Assembly (NCBI GenBank): GCA_015680685.1
Contig: MNCI01022151.1
Coordinates: 809,434 to 832,848 of the forward strand
DNA from: Gnetum montanum
Lineage: Eukaryota > Streptophyta > Gnetopsida > Gnetales > Gnetaceae
DNA: 23,415 nucleotides
Reading direction: 5' to 3'
The notes beneath the pieces were generated by a model. That model was not told the origin of the DNA, did no database searches, and saw nothing but the letters and a program-made list of their open reading frames with translations. Below, piece by piece: positions 1-10,838 of the stretch (within the stretch, counting starts at the first letter, position 1; every line of letters starts with the position of its first letter). Both the position numbers and the translations under genes were made by a program.

Positions 1-26
1 TCTCTCTCTCTCTCTCTCTCTCTCTC
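1..26. repeat. (TC)n microsatellite, cut by window edge
   Basis: Thirteen uninterrupted TC units start the window and end at position 26. The array probably continues to the left, so its true length is unknown. It carries no gene. Confidence 0.95.
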
Positions 27-73
27 AGATTAGTTAATATTATCTTTCATTGTCCTCATGAGTAGCATTAGCG

Positions 74-404
74 TAGAAACACATCATACACCTCACTTTG
101 GACTAAACCATACGTGACAAAGTTAACGCTAGTTCAGATGGGAAGACAGTGAACTATGACCTAAGGCTAACTGTCTAGATGTCACAACTAGTACGTTTGC
201 AGAGTTCGACTGGATCGCACGTGTAACGCTCATATTTGTATGGTTCAGTGTAGGGGTATCTCGCCACTAGAAACACATCATACACCTCACTTTGGACTAA
301 ACCATATGTGACAAATTTAACGCCAGTCTAGATGGGAATAGTTCGACTGGATCGCGCGTGTAACGCTCGTATTCGTATGGTTGAGTGTAGGGGTATCTCG
401 CCAC
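74..404. repeat. Two-copy CpG-rich tandem repeat
   Basis: Copy 1 is 74-267 (194 bp) and copy 2 is 268-404 (137 bp). Both begin TAGAAACACATCATACACC and end GGGGTATCTCGCCAC. Copy 2 lacks about 57 bp from the middle of copy 1 (the part around GACAGTGAACTATGACC). The copies are otherwise nearly identical. CpG dinucleotides are frequent here (for example ACTGGATCGCGCGTGTAACG), whereas they are rare in the flanks, which suggests a younger or differently derived sequence. No open frame of note runs through it. It may be part of an LTR or a satellite fragment; I do not recognise it. Confidence 0.85.
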
Positions 405-1794
405 TCATCACCAAATATGTTCAACTATCCAAGTAAATTAAATATTCTATCATTGACTCTAAATTTTAGAAAATCAATTAATTTACCAAATCTCACCTAA
501 AGTCAAGTTTTGCATAACAAGTTTAAGCCAATATTTTTTATGCAAAAACAAAGGGTATTTTAAAAAATTTCTTAATCATTAGCGAAGGGCATTAGTATTT
601 TGACTATAATATAAGAATAACAAAGATTAATGCATGCTATATTGATGTGTCTTCTAATAAATCTTGGGCATGGTACATATGAACTATGTTGATATATAAG
701 AATGGAAAAAATTAATGCAATGCTATACTAATGTGTGTGGTGATAAATTTTGGGCATGGTACACTGCGAACTACATTGACCTATGTGCCAATAAAATTTT
801 GTGGCATGGTGCCAATGAAAATCATTGCATTGATGTGTGTGCTATAATAATAATTTTTATGAGTGATTTGATAGTAGATTTTCCAAAAAATTTTATTGAA
901 TGTACTTTTGACAAAATAACTTTATTAGATGTTTTAGTAAGTGAGGCATTGCTTACTTGGTTGAAGCATATGGCTTGTAGTCAGCATGTCACACATTTGA
1001 TTCCAAGCGTTAGGTATGTTAAGGTACATGCCACCTAAAAGGACATGGTATGTCTATAAAAAATAAAAATAGAGTTTGCAAGTCACACAAGGAATATGTA
1101 TGTTGAAACATATGCAACCTAGGACACAATAACAATGCTTATAGTTAGCTTGTATGATGGTTCTTTTCAAGGACCTTCAATTAGCTTATCCAAATTTTAT
1201 TTTCTTAGAGTTACTAGCTTCTAAATTTTTGGTTTGGGGCAGTTAAACACCAAAAGAATGATTAATAATTAGAACTTAATTTTTGGTTTCTTTCATAGTT
1301 ATAGAAAATATGAATGGATTTTGTTTGTTGATACTTTCTAGCTTCTTAATTTTCTAAATTTTTTTATGGGAAATATAAGCTTGATCTTTACATGCTTCAA
1401 TGCTGTAAATGTAGGCTTCAAAAGATGTTCAAATTTATTGGTCTCGAACATTCTCAAAAAGAATTTTGGATTTTTCTTAATCCTTTGGATCAAGGTATCT
1501 GTACATAGATGGATAGTGTCAATGGTGTTGGAATCCAAAACATTATAAATTCATTACTGTTGCTTTAATTCATCATATTTGCTACAAAAAATATAGAACT
1601 CATCATCTTCTAGAAGATCTTCATCAAGATTTTTAAATAAGAGGGGCTAATATGTTAGTCAACAAAACATGAGCTAGATTTGACTAATGCTCTCTTCTCT
1701 ATAACTACTTAAGTGTAGATTAAGAAGATGCTTACTTATACCTTGGTTTGATATCGATTGTTTGACAACTTGTAATGTTTTAGCTTCACATTTG
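405..1794. other. AT-rich non-genic stretch
   Basis: I see no recognisable gene here. A 107-codon open frame at 715-1038 overlaps the 85-bp direct repeat and has no family motif, so I take it as chance. Overlapping open frames on both strands at 1338-1548 are likewise unsupported. The last few hundred bases may be decayed 5' sequence of the adjoining LINE, but I cannot read conserved motifs in them. Confidence 0.6.
611..782. repeat. Diverged 85-bp direct repeat, two copies
   Basis: Copy 1 (about 611-695) and copy 2 (about 696-782) share ATAAGAAT, ATTAATGCA, TGCTATA, TTGGGCATGGTACA and GAACTA in the same order, with a period of 85 bp between the two ATTAATGC starts (626 and 711). A further GGCATGGT at about 803 hints at a third, more decayed unit. 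This is an old tandem duplication of unknown origin. Confidence 0.7.
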
Positions 1795-2939
1795 GATATT
1801 TCAATACTAAAGAATTATAGAAAACTTATTTGATTTAGAAAAAGAAAGTTCATTAAAGAAGGGTAGGAAAGAATGATCATTGTGCTCAAATCTAATGCAA
1901 AAAGCTTTTGGAATTTCTTCCAAGATAGACATCAAAATGATTGGGATTTCTCCTTATCTATTATTCAAACTTTTTTTAATAACCTTTTTAATCAAGAGGC
2001 TCCCCCCTATGATGCATGATAACTTTAGCATTCTTAAGTTATTTGTTGATGATGTTTTTGTAGGAATTTGAAGGTCATCTTTTAGGAAAGGTGTTGATGT
2101 TAATAGATTATATGTAGAACTTCTTAACTATGGTGATCCATTGGTGTAGAAAGTAGCTTGCAACCTTCTTAATAAAAGGCTTCAATATGATTTGGATCAC
2201 TCTTGGTGTTCTAGTCTAGTAGTCTTGCTTTTCAAAAAAGGATATAGGACAAATATTAATAATTACTAATTGATTGCAATCAATTTAGTTTTCACTAAGC
2301 TCTTGGGCACTATCTTGGAAAAAACATTAGTTTATGGGTAAAAGTGCAAGGTCTTCATGCCTAATTGCAAGTAGGCTTTATAAGGAATCATTCTATAGTA
2401 GATCATCCAATAACTTTGCATTATTTTATGGAGAAGGCAAAAAGCCCCAACCATAAGACTTTTACCTATTTTGTTGAGTATTCCAATGCTTATGATTCTA
2501 TTACTCTAGATAAACTTTGGAAGATATTGAATAACATTAACATTCCACAAGATTCCCTTTCTATTGCTAAAACAATCTATGTGATAGTTAATATTCTCAT
2601 TGAAGATAAGCTTACTTAAGAAAGGATAATTATCAAGAGTTTAGTAGGAGTTAAACAAGGTTGTACTTTGTCACCTACTCTTTTTGGCATATTTATAGAT
2701 GAATTAGAGGAATGGATGCAAAATGTCTCTCACCAAGGTGTGTTAATCAATGGGTTATTTTGGAACATACTTCTCTTTGTAAATGATGTAGCTTTGATTA
2801 CAAAATTAGCTATAAGATTAAATTATATGTTTCAAATCCTCCATGACTACTACAACCATTCTAGTATGAAGGTTAATATTGATAAGACTAAAAGTCTAGT
2901 TTACGAAACTAGAAATAAAAATTACAAATTTTTCTCTTA
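1795..2939 (+). pseudogene. LINE reverse transcriptase, broken
   Basis: A single frame runs from the pre-RT linker to 2939 with scattered stops, among them TAA at 2617-2619 inside the polymerase. Visible blocks are QVGFIRNHSIVDHPITLHYF, the motif A region FVEYSNAYDSI (2470-2502, holding one catalytic Asp), the motif B region GVKQGCTLSPTLFGIF (about 2647-2694), the motif C region LLFVNDVAL and the motif D region MKVNIDKTKSLVY. In motif C the usual A/V-D-D is V-N-D, so one of the two metal-binding aspartates has become Asn. With the internal stops, this shows loss of activity. The enzyme would once have copied element RNA at a nicked target. Confidence 0.88.
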
Positions 2940-3790
2940 AAGAAACAAGAGTTGATATTTGTGAATCTTATAAATATTTGGGAGTTGAAATTGCTAGTCG
3001 TTGTACTTGGAATGCTCTTATTGCTCAAAGAGTTTCAAGTGGTATGCAAGCTCTATTTACTCTAAGAAATAATTGCAACATGAAACAAATGTTGACATGG
3101 TAGATCAAAAGAAACCCTTTTTGTAGTCTCATCAAACCTATATTATTATATGGATGTGTTGCATGGAAACATTGTCTTTGCATATATAATTGAAAAAAAA
3201 ATAGATTATGTTCAAAAATAGTTTCTTATATGTGAATTTCAAGTGAAAATGTAAATCTTTTATGGTATCTTACTTCTCAAAACATATTTTCTTTTTCTTG
3301 AAGTTGAAGCTTTTTGTCAATTTATTGCTTATACTCAAAAGTTAAGTCACATGTAGGAAGTCAATTATTCTAAAGAGATAATGAATTCTACATAATAAAA
3401 TAAATATTTGTATTAAGGAAAATTATGGTTTCAATCATGGAATATTGTAATGAAAGATCTTCCTTCAAATAAAAGGCTCTTTCAAAAGACTATAAAAGAA
3501 AAATTCTTGGCTAAAGTTTGGTGGAACACATTAGGAAAGAAGCATTTTTATTTACATTTTATTAGAGGAGGTTTGTTATCTAGTACTCCACAGTATCCAT
3601 TCTCATCTATTCCTATTCATTTAAGGAATCAAATTACTAGAACAAGAATAACCTCTCATCATCTCCTTGTTGAGACATGTTGTTGAATCAATTTATTGAG
3701 AGAAGAGTGTATTTACAAACTATGCAAATAAAGCATAGAGGATGAAGAATGTATCTTTTTATTTTGCCTATCTTTGGCTGATATTCGAAT
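2933..3790 (+). pseudogene. LINE ORF2 C-terminal region, frameshifted
   Basis: After the RT core the homologous reading moves to the next frame at about 2910-2935 (LKETRVDICESYKYLGVEI), then to a third frame for 3450-3686. The end holds CIYKLC (tgt at 3708, tgc at 3723), EDEECIFLFC and LADIR. This resembles the Cys/His zinc-binding tail common in plant LINE ORF2 proteins, where the usual E-E-H reads E-E-C. Stops at 3101-3103 and 3732-3734 interrupt it. Confidence 0.75.
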
Positions 3791-3800
3791 GAATTATAAT

Positions 3801-4080
3801 ATTAACTATGATTTGTTATTTGTTTTTTTCTCAAATTGATCCTATGTGCTTAGGGCATTACCTCAATGATATTTTCAACTTTCTTCAAAAATGTGCTGAG
3901 GATTTGTAACCATCCAACAAATTCTTTGTGATTTCCTAAACTTAATGAAAGTTTCCAATTTCCAATTTCCATTTTAAACATGTAGTCAAATTAGAACTTT
4001 ATAACTTAACATTGCCTATGAAAGTCAAACTCATAACTTGGAACTTTCAAATTAAGAGTCTTATCATTAGGATAATTCCT
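3801..4080. other. Spacer between LINE and LTR-like region
   Basis: This AT-rich stretch probably contains the decayed LINE 3' end. A short TTTCCAATTTCCAATTTCCA repeat lies at about 3952-3971. No gene is visible. Confidence 0.5.
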
Positions 4081-4471
4081 CATTGTGATGTAGAGGCTAC
4101 CTCAATAGACCCCAATAGATTTATTCCACAAGCTTCTTAAGCAAATTCAACTTAGAAAACAAGCAAAACACAATAAAATGAAGAAAATCTTCATTTTTAT
4201 AAAAGAAATCTTGAAATATAGAGAAATACATCAAGATTGAGGAGTCATCTCACACCTTTGCCAAGGATCTTAGAGGTCACACATGTTCCCTCTGAATCCT
4301 CAGTTCCTTGCACTTGGAGCATCAACTCAAAACAAGACACTTACAAGAGGCTCTCTCAACCTCTCTCAAGTGCTCTCCCTTGCCTCTCACTCAAATGGTC
4401 ATAATGTCCTAGTACAAGATCTCTCTTACTTACACTCAAAACTCTCTTGCCCAAACTCAGGTCTTGGACAC

Positions 4472-4480
4472 TTATTTATA
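4472..4480 (-). promoter_or_regulatory. TATA box of a putative LTR promoter
   Basis: On the minus strand the sequence reads AGCTATAAATAAGTGTCC, a near-ideal plant TATA box. It lies downstream of the AGATGTCT repeat field and in the same direction as the neighbouring Gypsy coding remains. This fits the U3/R boundary of an LTR. The motif alone is weak evidence in AT-rich DNA. Confidence 0.4.
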
Positions 4481-4544
4481 GCTTCTCATGTGACCTTTTA
4501 TCTTCCTTTGCATTCAAAAATACACATTAATTTTTGTTATTTGC

Positions 4545-4745
4545 TAGAATAGATGTCTTATGGTCAAAAGAAACATCCCGCCTAAGTATAGATAAATGGG
4601 AGGAGATGTATGCCATTCAATGTAGATGTCTTGCTTCCAAAGTAGATTTCTATCTTGCAGAGGAGACATCTATCTTGCAAAGGAGATGTTTATACTCCAT
4701 AGGAGACCTCTCTCCTAGCAAGGTTAAAATAAAGATGCATATTTT
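4545..4745 (-). repeat. AGATGTCT-type repeat field, copy 1
   Basis: Irregular units of about 20-25 bp recur, read on the minus strand as variants of CAAGATAGATGTCTCCTCTG, such as CAAGATAGAAATCTACTTTG and CAAGACATCTACATTGAATG. GAGACATCT and its complement AGATGTCTC occur in both directions. The field lies just upstream of the putative TATA box, the position expected for LTR enhancer repeats. Confidence 0.6.
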
Positions 4746-5560
4746 AAGGTCTAGAACATCCGAACAACCTCAAATAAGTTCCCTTTGACCCAAGAACCCC
4801 TAAACTCATTAAAATAGGCTCCAAAGATGCCAAAACATCCTATAATCATCACCAACAAGACCAACGCAAGAAGATACATGCACGCACGCACACACATAAT
4901 ACATTGAAAATTACACAAGAACTATGTGATGTCCTCATCACATTATTAGGATTTTCAAAATTTTTATTTCATTCCAAGAATTATCATAATTCTTATAAAT
5001 AACATTTATTTATATCATCATCTAATAGGGTTTGAAATTAGAAATTTGGGTGATTAGGAGGGGGTGTGCGGGGATGGAGAGGGTAGTTGGAACCTCAAAA
5101 TAATTGTAATATAGGTACACTCTAAGATATATAGTCTAAGTAGAATAGTATAACTCAACATTTCCCACAAGAATTGAATCCATAAGTTTGAGCTTCCAAA
5201 TCAAGAACTAATATCTCATTTTTAAGATTAAAAATTATCTTCTACACCTCATAAATTTTGTTACATATGTTTATGTTGAATATTTTTAATATGTCATAGA
5301 CATCTAACTTCTAAATGATCTTGTTGAAAATAAATTATTTAATTCTAATAATTTATTTATTTTTGGGGAAAATGTGACAAAAGGATTATATTTTAAAAAA
5401 AGCAACAAAGTATAATAAAAAAACCAAGCATGCTTAATAATTGAACAAATCAGGGAATAAAAAATCAAATAGGAGGGGCTACAAGAGCAAGGTCATTCCA
5501 ATGTAATTAATCCTTCAAACTCATCAAATCTAGATTGTATTCAAGACAAATAATTTCTAG

Positions 5561-6143
5561 AAAAGAGAAAACTAGCTATCATCATTAAATTAAAAGAAGA
5601 CTATAATTACAATGGAATTACAATCTTACAGAACACACATACACTCAATGATATTGCAGAGCATGAACCTCTACAATCATACACAATTATCCTTGATGCA
5701 AGGATCAATTAGTTTGGATCTCTTCCCCTTCACATAGGGCTAGCATATAATAACTAAGATCCCACATAATGGCCAAAATCATATGCTTGTTGACTACACA
5801 ACTTGTCATCCAAAAACATATAACATTGACTGATATTTGACTTGAAATAAAGCTAAGACTTTAGAAAATCTTTCCCACACTTAACTCATGAGGAAAGTTT
5901 ACTCCAATATTAAATTTTCTTTCAATACTAAATCTAGATATTATTAAAAGACACTTCAGTTACAAGAAAATAAGAAAGCTAGCTATCTTTAATTATTCAA
6001 AGAGAAGATTACAACACAATTCCTCAACCCATAAAACATCAAACAATCTCACACTCTCAAATGATGCTACAAAGCATGAGGCTCTACAACCACACCATGA
6101 TTGTTCTCAATGCAAGACACAACCAATAGAGAGTCCTCCCCAC
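5561..6143. repeat. Diverged direct duplication, period about 400 bp
   Basis: 5561-5728 and about 5962-6140 share ACTAGCTATC / GCTAGCTATC, an ACA-rich stretch, GCATGAACCTCTACAATCA / GCATGAGGCTCTACAACCA and a final TCTTCCCC / GTCCTCCCC in the same order. The copies are strongly diverged, so this is an old tandem duplication inside the LTR-like region. Confidence 0.55.
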
Positions 6144-6529
6144 AACCTGGAACTAAGATCTTAACTCACAAGACACAAGAGACACTAGACCAATTCTCAC
6201 TCAATTGACTAAGAGCTACAACACACTCATGCACTTTTCACATGTTCTCTCTTAACATCTCATGACATCTGACTCACAACTCTCTATGACATTTCATGAC
6301 CTCTCATAATGTAACAAGCATGAAACACAATCCATATGTATTAACTATGAAAGACAAAAATCCTAGGAAACCTTCCTCAAGCTTAGCTAGAAAATCCTCT
6401 CCTATTTCCATCTTTTTACCCCATGTTTCAGCTATTTCCAAACTTGAAATAGAAATCTCAAAAGTTTCCTTGCCCATTTTAGTCATCTCTACCTTTCCAA
6501 GATGTCTTACTATGAAACTGTCAATTTTG

Positions 6530-6725
6530 GGGAGATGTCTCACTCCTAGCTAAGATGTCTCTTGTTGTAGTTGAGACATCTCAAACCAATCTCAAACATC
6601 TCAAAGACATTTGTCTAAAATCCTATGATGTCTTATACAAGCTTTCAACTTAGCCCAAACATCTCATGTCTTCCAAGATGTCTCTCCTAAGAGCTTAGGT
6701 CTCAAACAAGATGATACCATAACCT
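6530..6725. repeat. AGATGTCT-type repeat field, copy 2
   Basis: AGATGTCTC, GAGACATCTC, AACATCTC and AAGATGTCTCTCC recur about every 20-30 bp in both directions. It uses the same core word as the field at 4545-4745, linking the two as parts of one element type. Confidence 0.6.
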
Positions 6726-7099
6726 CTAGGATGTCACCTAGAGCCTAAAACCTACAAAAAAAATACATGTAGGAAAGAGAACAAGGGGATCATAAGAGGT
6801 GTCCCTGCAATAGCTCTTCCACCCTTGAAAAAGTGAACTCATGTGAACAAGGGAGTAGGAATCAAAGTGATCCCCCACATTTAGATTGGTCTCATGGACT
6901 CATATAGCATCATCCATAATCTAATCTTCCCAATGGATCAAGTAACTATGCCTCTTTACTTCCTAAGTACTAGAAGCTTTTCTTTGTTCGAGTATAATTG
7001 CTTTCCTCTTCATTGTAGGCTTGGACTGATCAATAGCCCCATTTTAACTCACCGATGCTACCCAGTATGGTCTTCTCATCAACTAGTCCATGATAGTGC

Positions 7100-8100
7100 A
7101 CAAGATCTGAAATATTTAAAAAAAAAAAAGGACATATCAACATCATTTGGTAAATCAATTTCAAAAGCAATATCATTAATCTTGGCCTTAATTCTGAAAG
7201 GCCCCATCTTCTTGGCTTTTAACTTAGAGAAGTTGACAACTCTCAACTACTTCTTCTTCAAGTGCACCCAAACCAAGTTACTAGCTTCCATTTATCCTCA
7301 TTCCTCTTGAGGACTCTCTTTTCAGCCTTCTTCTTAATATTTGATTTCAATTATGCATGGAGTTTCATCATCTCTTACACAAAATCAACACTAAGTTGAG
7401 CTTCACCATCAAAGCTCTTCAAAGTTTCTACCATCCTTTGACAAAAATCATAATTAACCTCAAATGGGCTTTTTCCAATTGCAACATGAAAAGCATTATT
7501 GTATGAAAACTTAGCATGGTACAACAAGTTTTTCCACATGTTTGGTTGTTTATCATATAAACATCTCAATATGTTTAGCAAGGATTTATTCACCACCTTC
7601 GTTTGACCATTAGCTTGTGCATAATATGCACTAGAAAACTTCAATTTTATCCCTAAAACTTTCCAAAGGAACCTCCAAAAATGGCTAGTAAATTTGAAGT
7701 CTTTGTCACTAATAATACTCAAAGGAATTCCATGTAATTTCACAACATGCTAAAAAAACAAATTTGCAATATGAGAAGCATCACTCACCTTCTTACATGG
7801 AATAAAGTGTGTCATCTTGGAGAACCTATCCACAACAACAAAAATTGCACCATTCCCACTTTTGGTTTTTGGAATACTACTTACAAAATTCATTAACACA
7901 CTTTCCCATGAATCCTTGGGAATTGGCAAAGACATATAATATCCATCCACTCCTTTACCTTCCTTGAATTTTTGATAAGTCAAACACTCCTTTTACAAAT
8001 TTAAAAAGTTCAGTTGCTATACTAGGCCAAAAATAGTACCTATCCATGTGACAACTACAATGCTTTTCAAACAAAATCTTTTTTCTAAAATCATAATTAG
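7100..8100 (-). pseudogene. Gypsy integrase, broken and catalytically dead
   Basis: The decayed HHCC finger reads HCSCHMDRYYFWPSI (about 8065-8020) and has lost its second Cys pair. The core begins WESVLMNFVSSIPK and VVVDRFSKMTHFIPCKK (first catalytic Asp, about 7840-7800). It continues after one in-frame TAG (7749-7747) with HGIPLSIISDKDFKFTSHFW (second Asp). The position usually reading QTEVVNRS reads QTKVVNKS, so the catalytic Glu of the D-D-E triad is Lys. The GPF module follows in a shifted, stop-containing stretch below 7375. Confidence 0.88.
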
Positions 8101-8158
8101 GAATAGATACCTTTCCATCCTTGAATAATAATTTATCTTATATATGATAGTCCCTCTA

Positions 8159-8927
8159 CTAGTCTATCCTACTCAACAATGGCTCTTTGAGGCTCCTCCA
8201 AATCTGTCTAAAATCAATATGATGCTCATACAAATAACCAAAATCACTCATATCTTCCACATGAGGTACACTGAAATTCACCACATGCACCCTAGATAAT
8301 GCATCAACCACAACATTGGTTTTTCCACTTTTGTTCTTCATCACAAAATTAAACTCTTATAATTATGAAATTCACTTGATATGCTTTACATTCAACTTCT
8401 TTTGAGAGTTTAGAAAATGTAGTGCTTTATGGTCTATTATCAAAGTGAACTCCTTGGAAAACAAGTAATGCTCCCAATGCTTGATTGCTTAAAGAATAGT
8501 GTACAACTCCTTCTCATATATGTTGTATTTTTGCCTTGACTCATTCAACTTTTTAGAAAAGAAAGCAATAGATCTACCTGCTCGTAAAAGTACCCCACAA
8601 TGACAAGTCCACTTGCATCCATCTCCACCTAAAAAAGCTTTGCTTTAAATAAGTCAAAGCTTCCTTAGGTTTCATTATTCCACCTAAAATCTTTCTTTTT
8701 CTTCAACAAAGTAAACATAGGCCATGAAATACCACTAAAATTATAAAAACCTAGTAAATCAAGGAATGATCTTGCCTCCCCAACATTCTTAGGAGTTGGC
8801 CAATCTCTAATTGCCTTCACCATAGTAGCTTTCATGTGAATTTGTTTTTAAGAAACCACATGCCCCAAATATGTGATTTTCCCTAATGGGTGGTAACAAG
8901 TGCCTTGCATAAAGCACTTTATTGATC
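8159..8927 (-). pseudogene. Gypsy RT end and RNase H, broken
   Basis: From the right, KCFMQGTCYHPLGKITYLGH and VKAIRDWPTPKNVGEARSF mark the end of RT and the connection (about 8918-8780). VEMDASGL begins RNase H (about 8625). EFTLI-DHKALHFLNSQKKLN (about 8450-8385) and MKNKSGKTNVVVDALSRV (about 8341-8280) end it. Stops and frameshifts break the reading. The RT palm motifs with the YxDD box should lie further right but are absent. Confidence 0.85.
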
Positions 8928-10832
8928 TGTTGGGAATGGTTGAACAACAACTTTAAAGATTGATTTAATGGTTTGCTTAAGACACTTTCTTTAATTGTCT
9001 TTGATTTATTTAGCTTGTTTTGTTTAAATGTTTAATCATTTTGTAGTATTTAATTCATGTGTATCCTATGTTTTAAATGATATTAAATGTTGTTTATGAT
9101 TGCATGTTTTCATGCTCTTTAAGCTTGAATGTTTTTAATAGGACTAGTTCTATGCTTATTGTTGCAACTATGTTTTAGAGTGATTTACACCAAATTTTCT
9201 TATTCTAAGCTTGGTATCTCAAATCTCAATCATGAGGGGAAAGACTACTTAAAGCACTAAAATTAAATTTCATTGCTTTAAAAATTTTCTACTTACATGA
9301 CAAACCTATTAACCTTTGTCTATGATTGTGTTCTACATGTTTTATTCTTTGAATTTACATATTCATCATTTTTCCTACATTTTTTTTGTGATGGATGAGT
9401 GATTTATAATAGTATGATTTTTTAATGTGATTGCAAATTTTAAATGTTTAATAGGTTACACTCAAGACAAGTCTAAATAAAAGTTGAACCAACAATACAT
9501 ACCTTAGATTGTAGGTATGGATTCCATCAATCTTGATCAAGCGTAGAACAAGCTAGTCAATAAGCATCTCATCTCGATGAGCCAATGAAGCATATGATAC
9601 TTGTATAAGGCTCATTTTCAAGAAGAAAAATTTTACTAAATTCCTTGAAAATGCTCCTTTTGAGCTCAAAGAACAAATTCATTGTTTAAACACTACCTCA
9701 ATTTCATGTCTAATACATCATTCAACTTAGGTGAGTGTACCAAAAGAATATTAGATGCAACCATCACCTACTAGTTCTTTTTAGTGATGTGGCCATTTCT
9801 ATATATGTGTCTTGTGTATATGTCAATGGTTTTAACTTGTCCACATTAATTGTAAGTCACATTATGTTTTGTATAAGTTTTAATGTTGTAAGCTAAGAGA
9901 CTAGCTTAATTTGGTTGTGGTGGTATGATGAAGCATCCAATGATAATATTGTATCATTTTGTAATACTTAGACGTATCAAAGTTAAGTCAACACACTTCA
10001 ATTATAGTTGAGGTTGAGGTATTGGCGTGCGGTGCAAATCAATTTGCACATATGTAGGTTTAGTTCCTCTTTCCTACTACTTTTTCCTTGAACTTGTATC
10101 TCTCTATTCCTCATGCTTTGGGACCTTTTGAAGGCACTTAGAACTCATTTGAGATAGGTGTCCTTTATTTGGAATTCAAATTATGGTTGAATTTACAATC
10201 CCCTCTCAAGGGATGACCTAGAGAAACACATACACTAAATGCTTGTCTACACTACTTTAGAAAAAAACTATAAATAACAAGGCAAGAAGCTTATTTGACA
10301 TTTTAATTTATTTTAAGTTATCCTTAGTTTTCCAGCTCCTCTGTTTATTGGTAATTCTTTCCTAGTTTTATATTTTCAGGTCATCATTTCATGATGTGAC
10401 AAGGCTCTATTGAATTGCTACCAAACCATTTAGTTGATGAAGAGTTGATTGAATAAAAATCATTCATTACCTTTAATTTTCTGAATGTATTTTATTGATT
10501 CATGATAATGAAATACTATGTAATTAATTAATTGATTGATTCCATTTAGAAATTATAATTAGTTTAATTCTCTTAGTAGATAGATCAGTGAAATGTATTT
10601 TGCTTATGACAATTCCACCTTGCAAGGGTATGGCTAAGGAGATTTTATCATTTTCTCCCATGTGCATCACATTTGTCCTGCAAGGGATTATGACACAAAG
10701 GAATGTTTCATTTACTTTTCCATGTGTGAACATTGCCCAAGTATACTTTATTTGAAAATACCTAAAAAATATTGAAATTATAAAAATTCAATACTATTAT
10801 TTCAAGTTAAATTTTTATATATCATAACATTT
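8928..10832. other. Unassigned intergenic stretch, possible LTR start
   Basis: No gene is recognised. The stretch begins TGTTGGGAATGGTTG exactly where the Gypsy RT homology stops; TGTTGG starts are common in plant LTRs. A plus-strand frame near 9588-9725 (EAYDTCIRLIFKKKNFTKFL) is open for about 45 codons but matches no family I know. The rest is AT-rich and featureless to me. Confidence 0.4.
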
Positions 10833-10838
10833 TTTATT
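10833..10838 (-). terminator. Candidate poly(A) signal of the peptidase gene
   Basis: On the minus strand AATAAA occurs about 420 nt after the TGA stop of the proline iminopeptidase gene, a plausible 3' UTR length. A second AATAAA lies at 10752-10747. Neither is proven, since the motif is common in AT-rich DNA. Confidence 0.35.

Larger units (their letters stand above)
1795..3800 (+). mobile_element. LINE (non-LTR retrotransposon) remnant, 5'-truncated
   Basis: Translated plus-strand motifs follow the usual order of a plant LINE ORF2. A pre-RT linker reads NYRKLI and KSFWNFFQD (about 1830-1925), then come reverse transcriptase blocks (2365-2940), a YKYLGVEIASRCTW block with LLYGCVAW (2965-3165), and a C-terminal part with IPIHLRNQITRTRI and a Cys-rich end (3540-3790). 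Endonuclease and ORF1 are not seen, which fits 5' truncation. Reading needs at least three frames and crosses several stops, so the element is dead. No poly(A) tail or target-site duplication could be fixed. Confidence 0.88.
4080..6790 (-). mobile_element. LTR-like regulatory part of a Ty3/Gypsy element
   Basis: This stretch lies just beyond the end of the minus-strand Gypsy polyprotein, where the 3' LTR should be. Support is circumstantial: a good TATA box on the same strand (4480-4472), two fields of AGATGTCT-type repeats upstream of it, and no coding capacity. The several short open frames here are repeat-driven and match nothing I know. I cannot set the LTR ends because no matching 5' LTR lies in the window. 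Nested insertions could also explain the length of about 2.7 kb. Confidence 0.4.
6790..8927 (-). mobile_element. Ty3/Gypsy LTR retrotransposon coding remnant
   Basis: On the minus strand, pol domains follow in Ty3/Gypsy order: the end of reverse transcriptase and connection, RNase H, a decayed zinc finger, the integrase core, then a GPF module (KKMGPFRIKAKINDIAFEID, about 7210-7150). Integrase after RNase H identifies Ty3/Gypsy rather than Copia. Stops and frameshifts occur throughout. Gag, protease and most of RT are missing because the homologous sequence stops at 8928. The far C-terminus reads FKGGRAIAGTPL near 6830-6795. No chromodomain could be recognised. Confidence 0.9.

Noticed and set aside
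715-1038. 107-codon plus-strand open frame
   Set aside because: It starts inside the 85-bp direct repeat, is rich in Cys and Ile codons as expected from AT-rich repeats, and has no motif or neighbour support.
4283-4788. Two overlapping plus-strand open frames
   Set aside because: They lie in the LTR-like region and are made of CTCTC and AGATGTCT repeats; no protein family is recognisable.
6894-7310. 138-codon plus-strand open frame
   Set aside because: It is antisense to the Gypsy GPF module read on the minus strand, so it is a shadow.
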